Shown in pieces: positions 1 through 9,527 of a stretch of 63,738 nt of DNA. The translations under genes were made by a program, and so were the position numbers. How positions within the stretch are numbered: the first letter of the stretch is position 1; each line of letters begins with the position of its first letter. Source of the DNA: an uncultured Bacillota bacterium (GTDB lineage Bacteria > Bacillota_I > Bacilli_A > Izemoplasmatales > Hujiaoplasmataceae); the NCBI GenBank assembly GCA_937862575.1, contig CALMFM010000155.1, positions 1 through 63,738 of the forward strand, in the 5' to 3' direction. The notes under the pieces were generated by a model that worked only from the letters and a program-made list of their open reading frames with translations, had not been told where the DNA came from and ran no database searches.

Positions 1-148
1 GAATATCTACGTTGATTTCTCCGTCAGCAAATCGCATCACTTCACATTTAGAGATTGGTATACCGATATAATCAGCTATTTCGTCAGCTAATTTGATACT
101 AGCACTTAATGCGAATATTTTGACTTTAGACCCGTGAAAAACTGCCAT
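1..148 (-). CDS. prs: Ribose-phosphate pyrophosphokinase, N-terminal fragment (runs off window)
   Basis: Reverse-strand translation MAVFHGSKVKIFALSASIKLADEIADYIGIPISKCEVMRFADGEINVDI matches the PRPP synthetase N-terminus. Confidence 0.88.
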   Translation of the reverse strand, partial: MAVFHGSKVKIFALSASIKLADEIADYIGIPISKCEVMRFADGEINVDI

Positions 149-255
149 TTTACCACCACTCACGACAAATAAAAAATCAATTTGTCGTTTCCTTTCCTGT
201 TCATTGACTAATGTGTTTTTTCATATATATTATACAACAAAAAATAACAATAAAA

Positions 256-281
256 AAGCACTAACTTGTGCGTCAGTGCTT
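256..281 (-). terminator. Rho-independent terminator at the spoVG stop codon
   Basis: Inverted repeat AAGCACT...AGTGCTT followed by a T-run on the minus strand. Confidence 0.6.
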
Positions 282-555
282 ATTCTTCCTCTGATTGCGT
301 CTCAGGAAGCTGATTGAAAGTATCTAATACGGCTTTTTCGATCATCGCTCTTGTTTCGCTGTTAATTGGATGCGCTACATCTTTGTAATCACCATTCGGC
401 ATCTTACGACTTGGCATCGCGACAAAAAGCCCGTTCTTCCCCTCAATAATTCGCAATTCATGTACAACGAAGCAGTTGTCTATTGTAATGGCAGCTATTC
501 CAACCAAACGATTGTCTCCGTCTATTCTCTTTGCGCGTACTTCTGTAATATTCAC
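280..555 (-). CDS. spoVG: Septation/RNA-binding regulator SpoVG
   Basis: MNITEVRAKRI...VHELRIIEGKNGLFVAMPSRKMPNGDYKDVAHPINSETR is the SpoVG signature. Confidence 0.95.
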   Translation of the reverse strand: MNITEVRAKRIDGDNRLVGIAAITIDNCFVVHELRIIEGKNGLFVAMPSRKMPNGDYKDVAHPINSETRAMIEKAVLDTFNQLPETQSEEE

Positions 556-621
556 ACTACCACCTCTTTAGGTGATTATATCACGAATATTTTTGTCTTT
601 TCAATGGGTTGAACGAAAATT

Positions 622-1473
622 CTATAAAAAATTGTAAATATTGGTAAAATATTTATCTTTATAGGTCCTGACAAAATCTGCGGCTTTTTCGTCGTCCGAT
701 TTTATTATCTTAATAAATGTAGAGCCAGAGCCAGTCATAGTTAAGCCGTCTTCTCCAAGTTCATTTTTTATATGTTCAAATGTGTGCTTTACTTTTTTAT
801 TATTGTTTATTGCCAAGTTTTGGAGTGAGTTGTGTATGTTTTTAACAAATTCGTCCGGTTTATTTTTTGCGATTGACTTACGTATTTTTTTGTCGTCAAC
901 ATTGTCAAATCCAAATCTGTCGCCTAGCGTGAAGATATCGGCGGTAGATATGTATTCATGCGGATTCACAAGTAATATTGAATACCCTTTAAGGTTTAAT
1001 TCTATCGGGGTAACGATGTCTCCAATCCCTTCAACAATAGCTGGAATATCAATCAAGCAATATGGAATATCCGCTCCAAATTTTACTCCAATCTCTTGCA
1101 TTTGTCTTATAGATAACTTGAGGTCGAAAATACGATTAATTCCTCTAATTATAGCCGCTGCATCAACTGAATTTCCAGCTAATCCCGCTCCAAAAGGTAT
1201 AACTTTTTCTATAGTTACCCTTACGCCTTTATCCGGAGCGTATTCATTCAAAACATATCTCGCGGATTCAATGACAATATTATTTTGATTTGATAAAAAC
1301 AGATCGTTGGATCTGATGATTACAATTCCGGGAGAATCTATTTCCTCTATTTTTATAGTGTCATACAAATCTATTTTTGCATTGATCATTTCTAAATCGT
1401 GATAACCGTCTCTTCTGGTCCCAATCACGTTTATGAACAAATTTACTTTGGCATAAGCTTTTTCTATAATCAT
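622..1473 (-). CDS. ispE: 4-diphosphocytidyl-2-C-methyl-D-erythritol kinase
   Basis: GHMP kinase motifs: AYAKVNLFINV, PFGAGLAGNSVDAAA, TMTGSGSTF. Confidence 0.93.
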   Translation of the reverse strand: MIIEKAYAKVNLFINVIGTRRDGYHDLEMINAKIDLYDTIKIEEIDSPGIVIIRSNDLFLSNQNNIVIESARYVLNEYAPDKGVRVTIEKVIPFGAGLAGNSVDAAAIIRGINRIFDLKLSIRQMQEIGVKFGADIPYCLIDIPAIVEGIGDIVTPIELNLKGYSILLVNPHEYISTADIFTLGDRFGFDNVDDKKIRKSIAKNKPDEFVKNIHNSLQNLAINNNKKVKHTFEHIKNELGEDGLTMTGSGSTFIKIIKSDDEKAADFVRTYKDKYFTNIYNFL

Positions 1474-1550
1474 TACATATTTCTCCTAACTTATTTGCTT
1501 TATGTAAATTGTTATGTCAGTGTTTATATTTTACCACAAAAATCCGATTT

Positions 1551-1880
1551 TCAGATTATTTCTATTGATAGCACGTCGCCGGCAACTATTTTTTCTCTTG
1601 TGGTCATAACTATTATATGATAATCATAGTCTAACTTCTTTATTCTACCAAAAGTTGTTTTTGAATATCCGTCTTCATAATATGCAATGGCAACCTCAAG
1701 GTTCTGAGAAATGGCTTTTTGCAAAGTTAAGTCTAAGGTATTGAAATCGTCATCGCTTAAAATTGGCTTTTCGGCTTTGCTAAGTCTGTATTTCATTTCC
1801 TTAAGCATTGAATTGAATCCGTTCAACGCATCGAACGCCGCCCATTTTATTATTCCGCGGTCTTGATATGCATTAAGCAT
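1551..1880 (-). CDS. YolD-like family protein
   Basis: RGIIKWAAFDALNGFNSML plus small beta domain; overlaps the upstream Y-family polymerase gene as in YolD/UvrX operons. Confidence 0.75.
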   Translation of the reverse strand: MLNAYQDRGIIKWAAFDALNGFNSMLKEMKYRLSKAEKPILSDDDFNTLDLTLQKAISQNLEVAIAYYEDGYSKTTFGRIKKLDYDYHIIVMTTREKIVAGDVLSIEII

Positions 1881-3138
1881 GATGTCCGCCTATCATATCG
1901 TTGCGCGCTTTAATTGTGGATGATTTTAATTCGCTAGACGCTCTGTTTACAATGTTTTTGCCATATTTTTCTTTTATCTCATCCATCGCGGCGAAAACGG
2001 CTTGTTCTTTCAAGACTTCATTTACATCTTCAAAAAGATTGGTTTGATATCCTTTTTTATCAACAAAATTGGTTACGGCAATCCTAACCACTCTTATTGG
2101 CGAGTTGTCATAAAACTTATCCATCAAAGATAAACAGGCTTTATAAACGTGAGATTCATTTTGGGTTGGACTTTCGAGTTTCATCTGACGACCAAACCCA
2201 CCCCCAACATCTTTGCTATAAGCTAATCCAAAATGGACGGTGCCGGCAAGTTTCTTTCCTATTCTAAGTCTTCTGCAAACGTCATCAACCATTTCTCTAA
2301 TTATTTGATATATGTCCGGTTTGTAATAATCATGAAAAAGAGTTTGTCCTATTCCATAACTTTTGCTGGTCGGTTTGATATGCATTTTCTCTTGGATCAA
2401 ACTCATGTCTATTCCATGAGTGTGATAATATAATTCCTCGCCGATGATTCCAAATTTTTTTTGAAGTTTTTTTACATCATATTTTGCAATGTCTCCAACT
2501 TTATATAGACCCAAACTGTTTAAACTTCGTTCCATGTTTCGACCAATGCCCCACATCTTTGAAAGCGGGGTAGTAGGCCATAATTTTGTAGGTATATCTT
2601 CGTAATTCCACTTGGCAATAAAGTCGGGAGAGTGTTTCGATTCTATGTCTAGCGCTAGTTTGGCCATAAGCATGTTTGGACCAATTCCACATGTAGCATA
2701 AATCTTTGTTTCATCATACACGGTTTTTAGAATTTTTTTTGCAAATTCGTAATCTGTCATTTTGTAATATTTTAAATACTCGGTAAAGTCGATAAACACT
2801 TCGTCCACTGAATAAACGTAGATGTCGTCTTCAGAAACAAAGCGCAAATAAATCTCAACTATCTTTGTGGAGTACTCTAAATACCTTTCCATCTTAGGCT
2901 TTCTATATATGATGTCAATCGTTTTCGGCAGTTCATAAATACGACATCTATTAGGTACTCCAAATTGTTTTAGATATGGAGAAACCGCTAAAACTATGGA
3001 TCCTCCGCCTCTTTCCTTATCAGCCACAACTAAAGGAGTCTTGAATGGGTCTAAGCCTGATATTGCGCATTCGACAGAAGCATAGAAGCTTTTTAAGTCA
3101 ATGCATAAAATGTTCTTGTGCAACTTGTATTCTTCCAT
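1873..3138 (-). CDS. Y-family DNA polymerase (UmuC/UvrX-like)
   Basis: CIDLKSFYASVEC, YSVDEVFIDFTEY, IGRNMERSLNSLG HhH; Y-family signature. Confidence 0.9.
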   Translation of the reverse strand: MEEYKLHKNILCIDLKSFYASVECAISGLDPFKTPLVVADKERGGGSIVLAVSPYLKQFGVPNRCRIYELPKTIDIIYRKPKMERYLEYSTKIVEIYLRFVSEDDIYVYSVDEVFIDFTEYLKYYKMTDYEFAKKILKTVYDETKIYATCGIGPNMLMAKLALDIESKHSPDFIAKWNYEDIPTKLWPTTPLSKMWGIGRNMERSLNSLGLYKVGDIAKYDVKKLQKKFGIIGEELYYHTHGIDMSLIQEKMHIKPTSKSYGIGQTLFHDYYKPDIYQIIREMVDDVCRRLRIGKKLAGTVHFGLAYSKDVGGGFGRQMKLESPTQNESHVYKACLSLMDKFYDNSPIRVVRIAVTNFVDKKGYQTNLFEDVNEVLKEQAVFAAMDEIKEKYGKNIVNRASSELKSSTIKARNDMIGGHHA

Positions 3139-3328
3139 TTCAATACCTCCTTCAAAAATATTATACTATGGTTGATTTGAAAAAACTATTGAAATCAAGC
3201 AAATGGGTTTATAAAAAAATCTAACTTTTTTTGTTTAGAAAATTTCCAATTAATATGAATGATTTTAATATTCTTTTTATTATATTTTAATTTGTATTCC
3301 ATTCTTGATTCAAAATAAAATAAACAAA

Positions 3329-3351
3329 AAAGCCATTCAAAAGATGGCTTT
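3329..3351 (-). terminator. Rho-independent terminator downstream of the PspC-domain gene
   Basis: AAAGCCAT...ATGGCTTT followed by a T-rich tract on the minus strand. Confidence 0.6.
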
Positions 3352-3371
3352 ATTTGAAACAATCATCGTAT

Positions 3372-3647
3372 TTATTTATCATATTTTGCAAATGGGTCAT
3401 CGTCTTGTTCTACGGTCTTGTTATCTTCCTCTTTTTTGGCTTCTCTTGCCAAAACAACCGCTTTTGGTTCGACAACAATGGCCATGATGATATAAGCTAT
3501 TAGTCCGCCGCCGCCACAAAGCAAGAATATGATCCAGATAACTCGAATCAGCGTCACGTCAATATCAAAATAATCCGATAGCCCGGCGCAAACTCCTGCT
3601 ATTTGTTTGTTTTCCAAATCTCTGTATAATCTTCTTTTGGTTGTCAT
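3372..3647 (-). CDS. PspC-domain envelope stress protein
   Basis: RRLYRDLENKQIAGVCAGLSDYFDIDVTLIRVIWIIFLLCGGGGLIAYIIMAIVVE is a PspC domain. Confidence 0.9.
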   Translation of the reverse strand: MTTKRRLYRDLENKQIAGVCAGLSDYFDIDVTLIRVIWIIFLLCGGGGLIAYIIMAIVVEPKAVVLAREAKKEEDNKTVEQDDDPFAKYDK

Positions 3648-3662
3648 AATAGTTCCCCTTCC

Positions 3663-5852
3663 TTATTTTTTCTTAAATATGCTCGAGATAATCTTCCACA
3701 ATTGAACCCAAGTATCTTTTCTAATGTAAATCATTGCTGCGCCAATTCCAACACTTGTAACTGGCAGAGTGAACGCCAATACATAAACCGTAGTGTTTAC
3801 TTTGGCCTTGACATGAATATCAAGTATCTCGATATATCCATTACTTAATTCTATATATACTTTGGTTTTCCCAAAAGCAATACCGGTAATTACTCCTTGA
3901 TTATCTACACCTAGAATTGAGGCATCATCCGTATAATATCTAATAACTGTTGCTTGCCCCAAAGTTACGTATTGATTTACATCTAAGGTTTGTTCCTCGA
4001 AAATATAAATAGTTTCAGCCTTTCGACTCAAATTGGTAATGGCATCTTCCAATAACGCTACAGCCTGAGCTACCATGTCTTCGTCGGCATTATTGTTTTC
4101 GATAACTGACATAGCATTTGCTTTTGCTGTTTCCAGAGCGCCATAAGACGAAATTGAATAATCTTCATTACGATAAATATTCGAGGAATCATAGAGGACT
4201 ATCAATTCGCTGAAGTCTGGAAGAAGAACCAACAAGTCTGGAATTGTTTGAAAATCAATTAAAACTTGAAGGGCAGCGTCGGCATTTAATTCTTTTCCGG
4301 TTATGATTGCATATAATCTGTCTAATTCCGCGTTGTATAAGTCTTGAGAGTTTTGTGTATATTCAGATAAATCCAGATTGCTATAATTCATGTGTACCAA
4401 AAGCAATTCGGTATTATCAATCAATAAATCTAGAAGCCCTAATGCATCACTTAATATTGATGCAAGGTTATCTACTGTGCTTTGAGATACATTATCGTTT
4501 GCTATCACCGAATTTACATAAAGATAAGATCCATAGGCATTTACAGCTGTGGTAAATTGTAAATATGAAGAATCGGTATATAATATCTTATTTTCATAGT
4601 AAGCTTTAATTACTAGTTGATTCAAAATCAACAACTCGCTTCTATCGGCTTTCAATATTAACAAATTTACCGATAATCCTAGATCAATCAATGCTTGGTC
4701 GGCTTCTTCCTGTGTTGAGTCATTGGCTGATATAATTTCATTTATTCTTTCCAATTCGTCCAAATATTCTGTAGCAGAATCTGGTGTATATATTGTCAAA
4801 TCGAGAGCTATGGCCGCGTCATAAGCCGCTTCCAACGCGGTTAAGTCGGCTTTAAGAATCAAAACGTCATACAACGCAGCTAAATCAATCAACGCTTGAT
4901 TAACTTCGCTTTGTGTCGCTTCGACATCATTTATAATTGCTGATATATTGGATAATCCTTGAGCAAATTCGAAAGATGATGCAGAAGTATATAAAATCCA
5001 GTTTATCGACATCGCATCGGCATAATCGTTAATCAAAGTGGTTTTGTCTGGCGCGTCTATCAATACTGCCAATACTTCGTTTAATCTGTCTTCTGCAATC
5101 GAAATTTCTTCAACAATCGCATCAATATCGTCAATTAATTGTTGCAAAGTCATGCCAATATCAACCATTAATACATTATCTATGTCTTCATACGAATCTT
5201 GAAATGCTATAAATGAACTTGGAATATAACCGGAGCCATCACCGATGTATATTGTTTCAACTTGATTCTTGATATCCAAAAGAGTGGTTTTGTCTCCCCT
5301 TAATACTAATAAGTCCGCCGCAAGATCAATATCATCATTCAAATCAGCTATCGCCTGGTCCCCGGCAGTTGGGTTATCAAGTATTGCCTCTATTCTGTCC
5401 ATTTCGCTATTATAAAGCGTTTGAGAATCAGAAGTATATAAATCCATATCTATTGCTTTTGCAATGAAAAAATTAGCATGTGTAGAATTATATGTATCAC
5501 TTGTAATTAATCCGGCAATAGCCGTATTTATGTCACTAGTCATATTGTCAACATCTAATTGTGTCGCCAATGGATCATCAATCATTGCTTGAATACCCGC
5601 GGTTCCGCCCAAAGCCGTTATTGCATCAGAAAACGCTTGATATGACGCCTCTTCATAATAAGGATCCAAAGGCGTGGTATCTTGCAAGGTTATTATTGCT
5701 TGAACTTCGTTATAAGCTGTTGTTAATGCTGTTTTATCAGAATCAGCTGAAACTATAAATCCAAAAAAGCCTACATATACCATGAAGGCTAACGATGTGT
5801 ATAGAAGTAGTTTACCAAGTTTTTTCATCTTTCTCCTATCTCTTGTCAGCAA
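3663..5852 (-). CDS. Large secreted/anchored surface protein with multiple FIVAR-like helical repeats, C-terminal Big-like domain and TM
   Basis: Signal peptide; recurrent motif YT.dS...Y..El.rI..Ii....t...ad.Ai.dL; C-terminal YFEEQ..LDVNQYVTLG..GVITGIAFGKTKVYIE-type beta domain and TM helix. Confidence 0.75.
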   Translation of the reverse strand: MLTRDRRKMKKLGKLLLYTSLAFMVYVGFFGFIVSADSDKTALTTAYNEVQAIITLQDTTPLDPYYEEASYQAFSDAITALGGTAGIQAMIDDPLATQLDVDNMTSDINTAIAGLITSDTYNSTHANFFIAKAIDMDLYTSDSQTLYNSEMDRIEAILDNPTAGDQAIADLNDDIDLAADLLVLRGDKTTLLDIKNQVETIYIGDGSGYIPSSFIAFQDSYEDIDNVLMVDIGMTLQQLIDDIDAIVEEISIAEDRLNEVLAVLIDAPDKTTLINDYADAMSINWILYTSASSFEFAQGLSNISAIINDVEATQSEVNQALIDLAALYDVLILKADLTALEAAYDAAIALDLTIYTPDSATEYLDELERINEIISANDSTQEEADQALIDLGLSVNLLILKADRSELLILNQLVIKAYYENKILYTDSSYLQFTTAVNAYGSYLYVNSVIANDNVSQSTVDNLASILSDALGLLDLLIDNTELLLVHMNYSNLDLSEYTQNSQDLYNAELDRLYAIITGKELNADAALQVLIDFQTIPDLLVLLPDFSELIVLYDSSNIYRNEDYSISSYGALETAKANAMSVIENNNADEDMVAQAVALLEDAITNLSRKAETIYIFEEQTLDVNQYVTLGQATVIRYYTDDASILGVDNQGVITGIAFGKTKVYIELSNGYIEILDIHVKAKVNTTVYVLAFTLPVTSVGIGAAMIYIRKDTWVQLWKIISSIFKKK

Positions 5853-7137
5853 ATACCCTATCGTAGATAATTTGGATGTTTCGCTTGTAGTAATTCAAAT
5901 CAAATAATTCAGTTAATTCAGTTTCATTGAAAATAGCTTTCATATTATAATCGTTTTTGATTATTTCCATAAAATCTTTGTTTTCTTCATAACAATAATT
6001 AGCCAACGGCTGAATTATATCATAGGATTCTTCTCTGGACATCCCTTTATCAACCATTGCTGTAAGAATTCTTTGTGAGAATATCACTCCGTTGGTGAGG
6101 TAGATATTCTTTTTCATGTTTTCGGGATAAACAACAAGATTTTTTATTACATCCAAATATCTATTGAACATATAATCAATCAGTGTTGTTGCATCAGGAA
6201 TAATTATTCTCTCAACTGAAGAATGCGATATGTCTCTTTCGTGCCATAAAGCTATATTTTCAAAAGCCGGAGTCAAATATCCCCTTAAAACTCTTGCGAT
6301 GCCACAAATGTTTTCACTTACGATGGGATTCATTTTGTGTGGCATGGCTGAAGAACCTTTTTGATTTTTGGAAAAAGGTTCTCTGACTTCGTTGACTTCC
6401 GTTCTTTGAAGGTTTCTGACTTCAAACGCTAACTTTTCTAGAGTGGAAGCTAACAACACTAAAGAACTAATGTAATTTGCGTGCCGATCTCTTTGCAAGG
6501 TTTGCGTGGAAATATTTACTGTAGATAAACCTAAATTGTAACAGATGTATTCTTCGACTTCTGGATTTGTGAAAGCATAGTTGCCAACCGCTCCGCTGAT
6601 TTTACCAACTTCAATTTCTGAAGCAGCTTCTAAAAACCTTTTATAGTTGCGTCTTAATTCATCATAATATAAAACAAACTTCAATCCAAAAACGGTTATA
6701 TCTGCATGAATGCCATGAGTTCTGCCAATGCAGAAAGTATCTTTATATTTCATTGCCATGGCTTTCAAAACATCTAAAAATGCAAAAACGTCTTGTTTTA
6801 TCACTTCATTGGCTCTTTTTATCAAAACCCCCATGGCGGTATCTACAACATCAGTAGAAGTCAATCCATAATGTATGTAGCGTTTTTCCTCACCTAAAGA
6901 TAAGGATAAGGCTCTTGTAAAAGCAATCACGTCATGTTTGTATTCTTTTTCCAGTTCATAGATTTTCTTAATGTCATATTTTGCGTTTTCTTCAATTGAT
7001 TTTAAATCCTTTGAACTAACTATGCCTAATTTATTCAAGGCTTCGATATTTAGCAACTCAATTTGCATAAAAGCATCAAACCTTGACTTGTCAGACCAAA
7101 TATCTTTCATGATTGAACGAGAATAACGATCTATCAT
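5836..7137 (-). CDS. purB: Adenylosuccinate lyase
   Basis: MIDRYSRSIMKDIWSDKSRFDAFMQIE, HYGLTSTDVVDTA, SSAMPHKMNPIVSENI fumarase/ASL signature. Confidence 0.97.
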   Translation of the reverse strand: MIDRYSRSIMKDIWSDKSRFDAFMQIELLNIEALNKLGIVSSKDLKSIEENAKYDIKKIYELEKEYKHDVIAFTRALSLSLGEEKRYIHYGLTSTDVVDTAMGVLIKRANEVIKQDVFAFLDVLKAMAMKYKDTFCIGRTHGIHADITVFGLKFVLYYDELRRNYKRFLEAASEIEVGKISGAVGNYAFTNPEVEEYICYNLGLSTVNISTQTLQRDRHANYISSLVLLASTLEKLAFEVRNLQRTEVNEVREPFSKNQKGSSAMPHKMNPIVSENICGIARVLRGYLTPAFENIALWHERDISHSSVERIIIPDATTLIDYMFNRYLDVIKNLVVYPENMKKNIYLTNGVIFSQRILTAMVDKGMSREESYDIIQPLANYCYEENKDFMEIIKNDYNMKAIFNETELTELFDLNYYKRNIQIIYDRVFADKR

Positions 7138-7991
7138 CTTTTTCCTCCTTCAATGTTTCTATAACAAATAAGGGTGTTTTCTAGAAGACACGTGATTGTC
7201 ATTGGTCCAACCCCTCCCGGAACGGGTGTGATATACCCGGCAATCTTCTTTGCATCTTCGTAATCCACATCTCCTCTTAAGGTATCATCTACTCTATTGA
7301 TTCCAACGTCGATTACAACGGCTCCTGGTTTAATATATGAGGAATCAACCATATTAGCTCTGCCTATAGCAACAATTAAAATGTCGGCTTGTTTTGATAT
7401 GGATTTTATATCTTGTGTTTTTGAATGGCATATTGTAACGGTGGCATTTCTTTTTAACATTAAAGCCGCCATCGGTTTACCTACTATCTGGCTTCTTCCT
7501 ATGATGACACAATGTTTACCAAATGCATCGATGTCATATTCGTCAAGTATTCTTGTAATCCCTAACGGCGTGCAAGGAACCATAGATTCTTGTCCCTTAT
7601 TCAATTTTGCTATATTTTCATTACAAAATCCATCAACGTCTTTTCTCGGATCAATTAAATTAATAACTCGATCCTCGTTGATGTGTTTTGGAATTGGTAA
7701 CTGTAAAAGAATTCCATGTACGGAGTCATCGTTATTCAATTCGTTTATTATGTCTATTAATTCGTTTTCAGATATGTCTTCAGTTCTTTTAATAACGGTG
7801 GATTTAATCCCCGCTTTTATGCAAGCTTTTTCTTTTGAACTTACATAATATTTACTTGCTGGGTTATCACCAACAAGAACAACCGCTAAATGCGGAATCT
7901 TATTAAATTCTTCGATTAGTTCTTTTGTTGCCACGCGAATGTCTTCTCTTATTTTTGAAGCTAATTCTTTACCATCTAGTATTTTTGCCAT
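7134..7991 (-). CDS. folD: Bifunctional methylenetetrahydrofolate dehydrogenase/cyclohydrolase
   Basis: VVLVGDNPASKYYVSSKEKACIKAGI, GILLQLPIP, PVPGGVGPMTITCLLENT. Confidence 0.97.
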   Translation of the reverse strand: MAKILDGKELASKIREDIRVATKELIEEFNKIPHLAVVLVGDNPASKYYVSSKEKACIKAGIKSTVIKRTEDISENELIDIINELNNDDSVHGILLQLPIPKHINEDRVINLIDPRKDVDGFCNENIAKLNKGQESMVPCTPLGITRILDEYDIDAFGKHCVIIGRSQIVGKPMAALMLKRNATVTICHSKTQDIKSISKQADILIVAIGRANMVDSSYIKPGAVVIDVGINRVDDTLRGDVDYEDAKKIAGYITPVPGGVGPMTITCLLENTLICYRNIEGGKR

Positions 7992-7993
7992 AA

Positions 7994-8521
7994 TTATTTA
8001 TCCTTTTCAAAAATATATTGATCAAGAATTTCTCCAAAATAAACTGTATGGTTTGCGTTGTTAGAAGAAGCTTCATTGTAATATTTGGTTTTAACAGCTC
8101 CAGGGACTTTATCTTGATCCAAAGTTTGTTTGTATATAACTTTGCATTCATAATGTATTTTGGCCTCGCCAATTATAGGGGTGTCTATTGTCCTGCCAAT
8201 AACCGGCGTCAAATTACAATAATCAAATTTGTTAATTTCCCTAAGCGATTTTGTTCCACAGATTTTTATTGCTCCTTGAAGATTGTCTCCCATCGGAACG
8301 CTGACCGTGAACTCTCCGCTTGATTCAATTAAGTCATAAGTTGCCCTTGAGTCTCTGACCAATACCATAAAAACGGGACGGCCCCATACGATATTTATAC
8401 CACCCCAACCAATAATCATTGTATTGATTATATCTCCCTTTTTTGTTGTTAAAAAAAGTCCCGGGATCAACTTTTCAAGTACTACATTTCCATATTCAAA
8501 TACGCCTATTTCTTTATACAT
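7994..8521 (-). CDS. Flavin reductase family protein
   Basis: Flavin-reductase-like fold with TMIIGWGGINIVWGRPVFMVLVRDSRATYDLIESSGEFTVSVP; start chosen at MYKEIG. Confidence 0.75.
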   Translation of the reverse strand: MYKEIGVFEYGNVVLEKLIPGLFLTTKKGDIINTMIIGWGGINIVWGRPVFMVLVRDSRATYDLIESSGEFTVSVPMGDNLQGAIKICGTKSLREINKFDYCNLTPVIGRTIDTPIIGEAKIHYECKVIYKQTLDQDKVPGAVKTKYYNEASSNNANHTVYFGEILDQYIFEKDK

Positions 8522-8675
8522 AATTATCACCTGTCCAAGGACAATTATATCACAAATGAGACAATCAAAAAAGTTGCCTTTTCATATATTAGAATATAAT
8601 ATATCAAAAAATAGTAATATTAACAAAAAATATTATTTTGTGATACAATATATAAACATAAAAAGAGGTGTTCTT

Positions 8676-9527
8676 ATGAAAATAGGAATTGTTGGCCTTG
8701 GTTTGATCGGTGGGACGATTGCTAAAGCCCTTAATACAAAGCATAATATCTCGGCGTATGACATTTCAAATGAATCGTTATCATATGCTCTTAAAAACCA
8801 AATAATACATAAAGCATATACTAATTTACATCTTTTTCTTCAGGAAAATGAGGTCATATACCTATGTCTATATCCTAATTCTCTAATAAATTTTATTTTT
8901 GAAAACAAGGTTTTTATCCCTAAAAATAGCGTTATTATAGAAATTTCAGGAATCAAACAGCATATAATATCAAGCGTGGAACAGCTTGGTGAGCTAGAAT
9001 TTGAAATGGTCTATTCTCATCCTGTGGCAGGCAGAGAAAAATCTGGTGTATGGTTCTCTGACAAAGATATTTTTTCAAAGGGAAACTATGTAATCACCCC
9101 TACAAAAAATAATAACGAGACTACATTAAAACTTGCTGAAAAACTTGCGAAGGAAATGGGTTTTAATAACATTTCATATGTATCGCCAAAAGAGCATGAT
9201 GATATAATTGCTTATACTTCACAACTTACTCACGTTTTGAGTATATCGCTAGTTAACGCGCTTTCTACAAATCTAGACACATCCAGATTTATAGGTGATT
9301 CATATAGAGATTTAACTAGAATATCTATGATAAATGACACTCTTTGGTCCGAGTTGTTTTTATATAATAGGGATGCCTTGTTAGAACAAATCAACCACTT
9401 CAGAGTTCAATTAGACCATATTCAGCATGCTTTATTAATGAACGATAAAGAAAATCTAATGAATTTAATGCAATCATCCACACAAATAAGGCAGTCAATA
9501 GAGGAGGGAAAAACACATGATCGTTGA
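8676..9527 (+). CDS. tyrA: Prephenate dehydrogenase
   Basis: MKIGIVGLGLIGGTIAKAL, YSHPVAGREKSGV, DSYRDLTRIS; start moved from the ORF-track 8424 to the ATG behind an aaaagaggtg SD. Confidence 0.88.
   Translation: MKIGIVGLGLIGGTIAKALNTKHNISAYDISNESLSYALKNQIIHKAYTNLHLFLQENEVIYLCLYPNSLINFIFENKVFIPKNSVIIEISGIKQHIISSVEQLGELEFEMVYSHPVAGREKSGVWFSDKDIFSKGNYVITPTKNNNETTLKLAEKLAKEMGFNNISYVSPKEHDDIIAYTSQLTHVLSISLVNALSTNLDTSRFIGDSYRDLTRISMINDTLWSELFLYNRDALLEQINHFRVQLDHIQHALLMNDKENLMNLMQSSTQIRQSIEEGKTHDR

Noticed and set aside
782-1288. 168-aa plus-strand ORF antisense to ispE
   Set aside because: Lies entirely within a clear ispE coding frame on the other strand; no recognisable domain; typical antisense open frame in AT-rich DNA.
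7297-7848. 183-aa plus-strand ORF antisense to folD
   Set aside because: Fully overlapped by unambiguous folD; Ser/Ile-rich translation without motifs.
8424-8675. N-terminal 84 aa of the supplied ORF 8424-9527
   Set aside because: Upstream of the conserved MKIGIVGLGLIGG start with its own SD and overlaps the divergent flavin reductase gene and promoter region; not considered coding.
8531-8675. Searched for a T-box or riboswitch upstream of the tyrA-aro operon
   Set aside because: No T-box core (AGGGTGG-like), specifier arrangement or terminator found in the 145-bp spacer.
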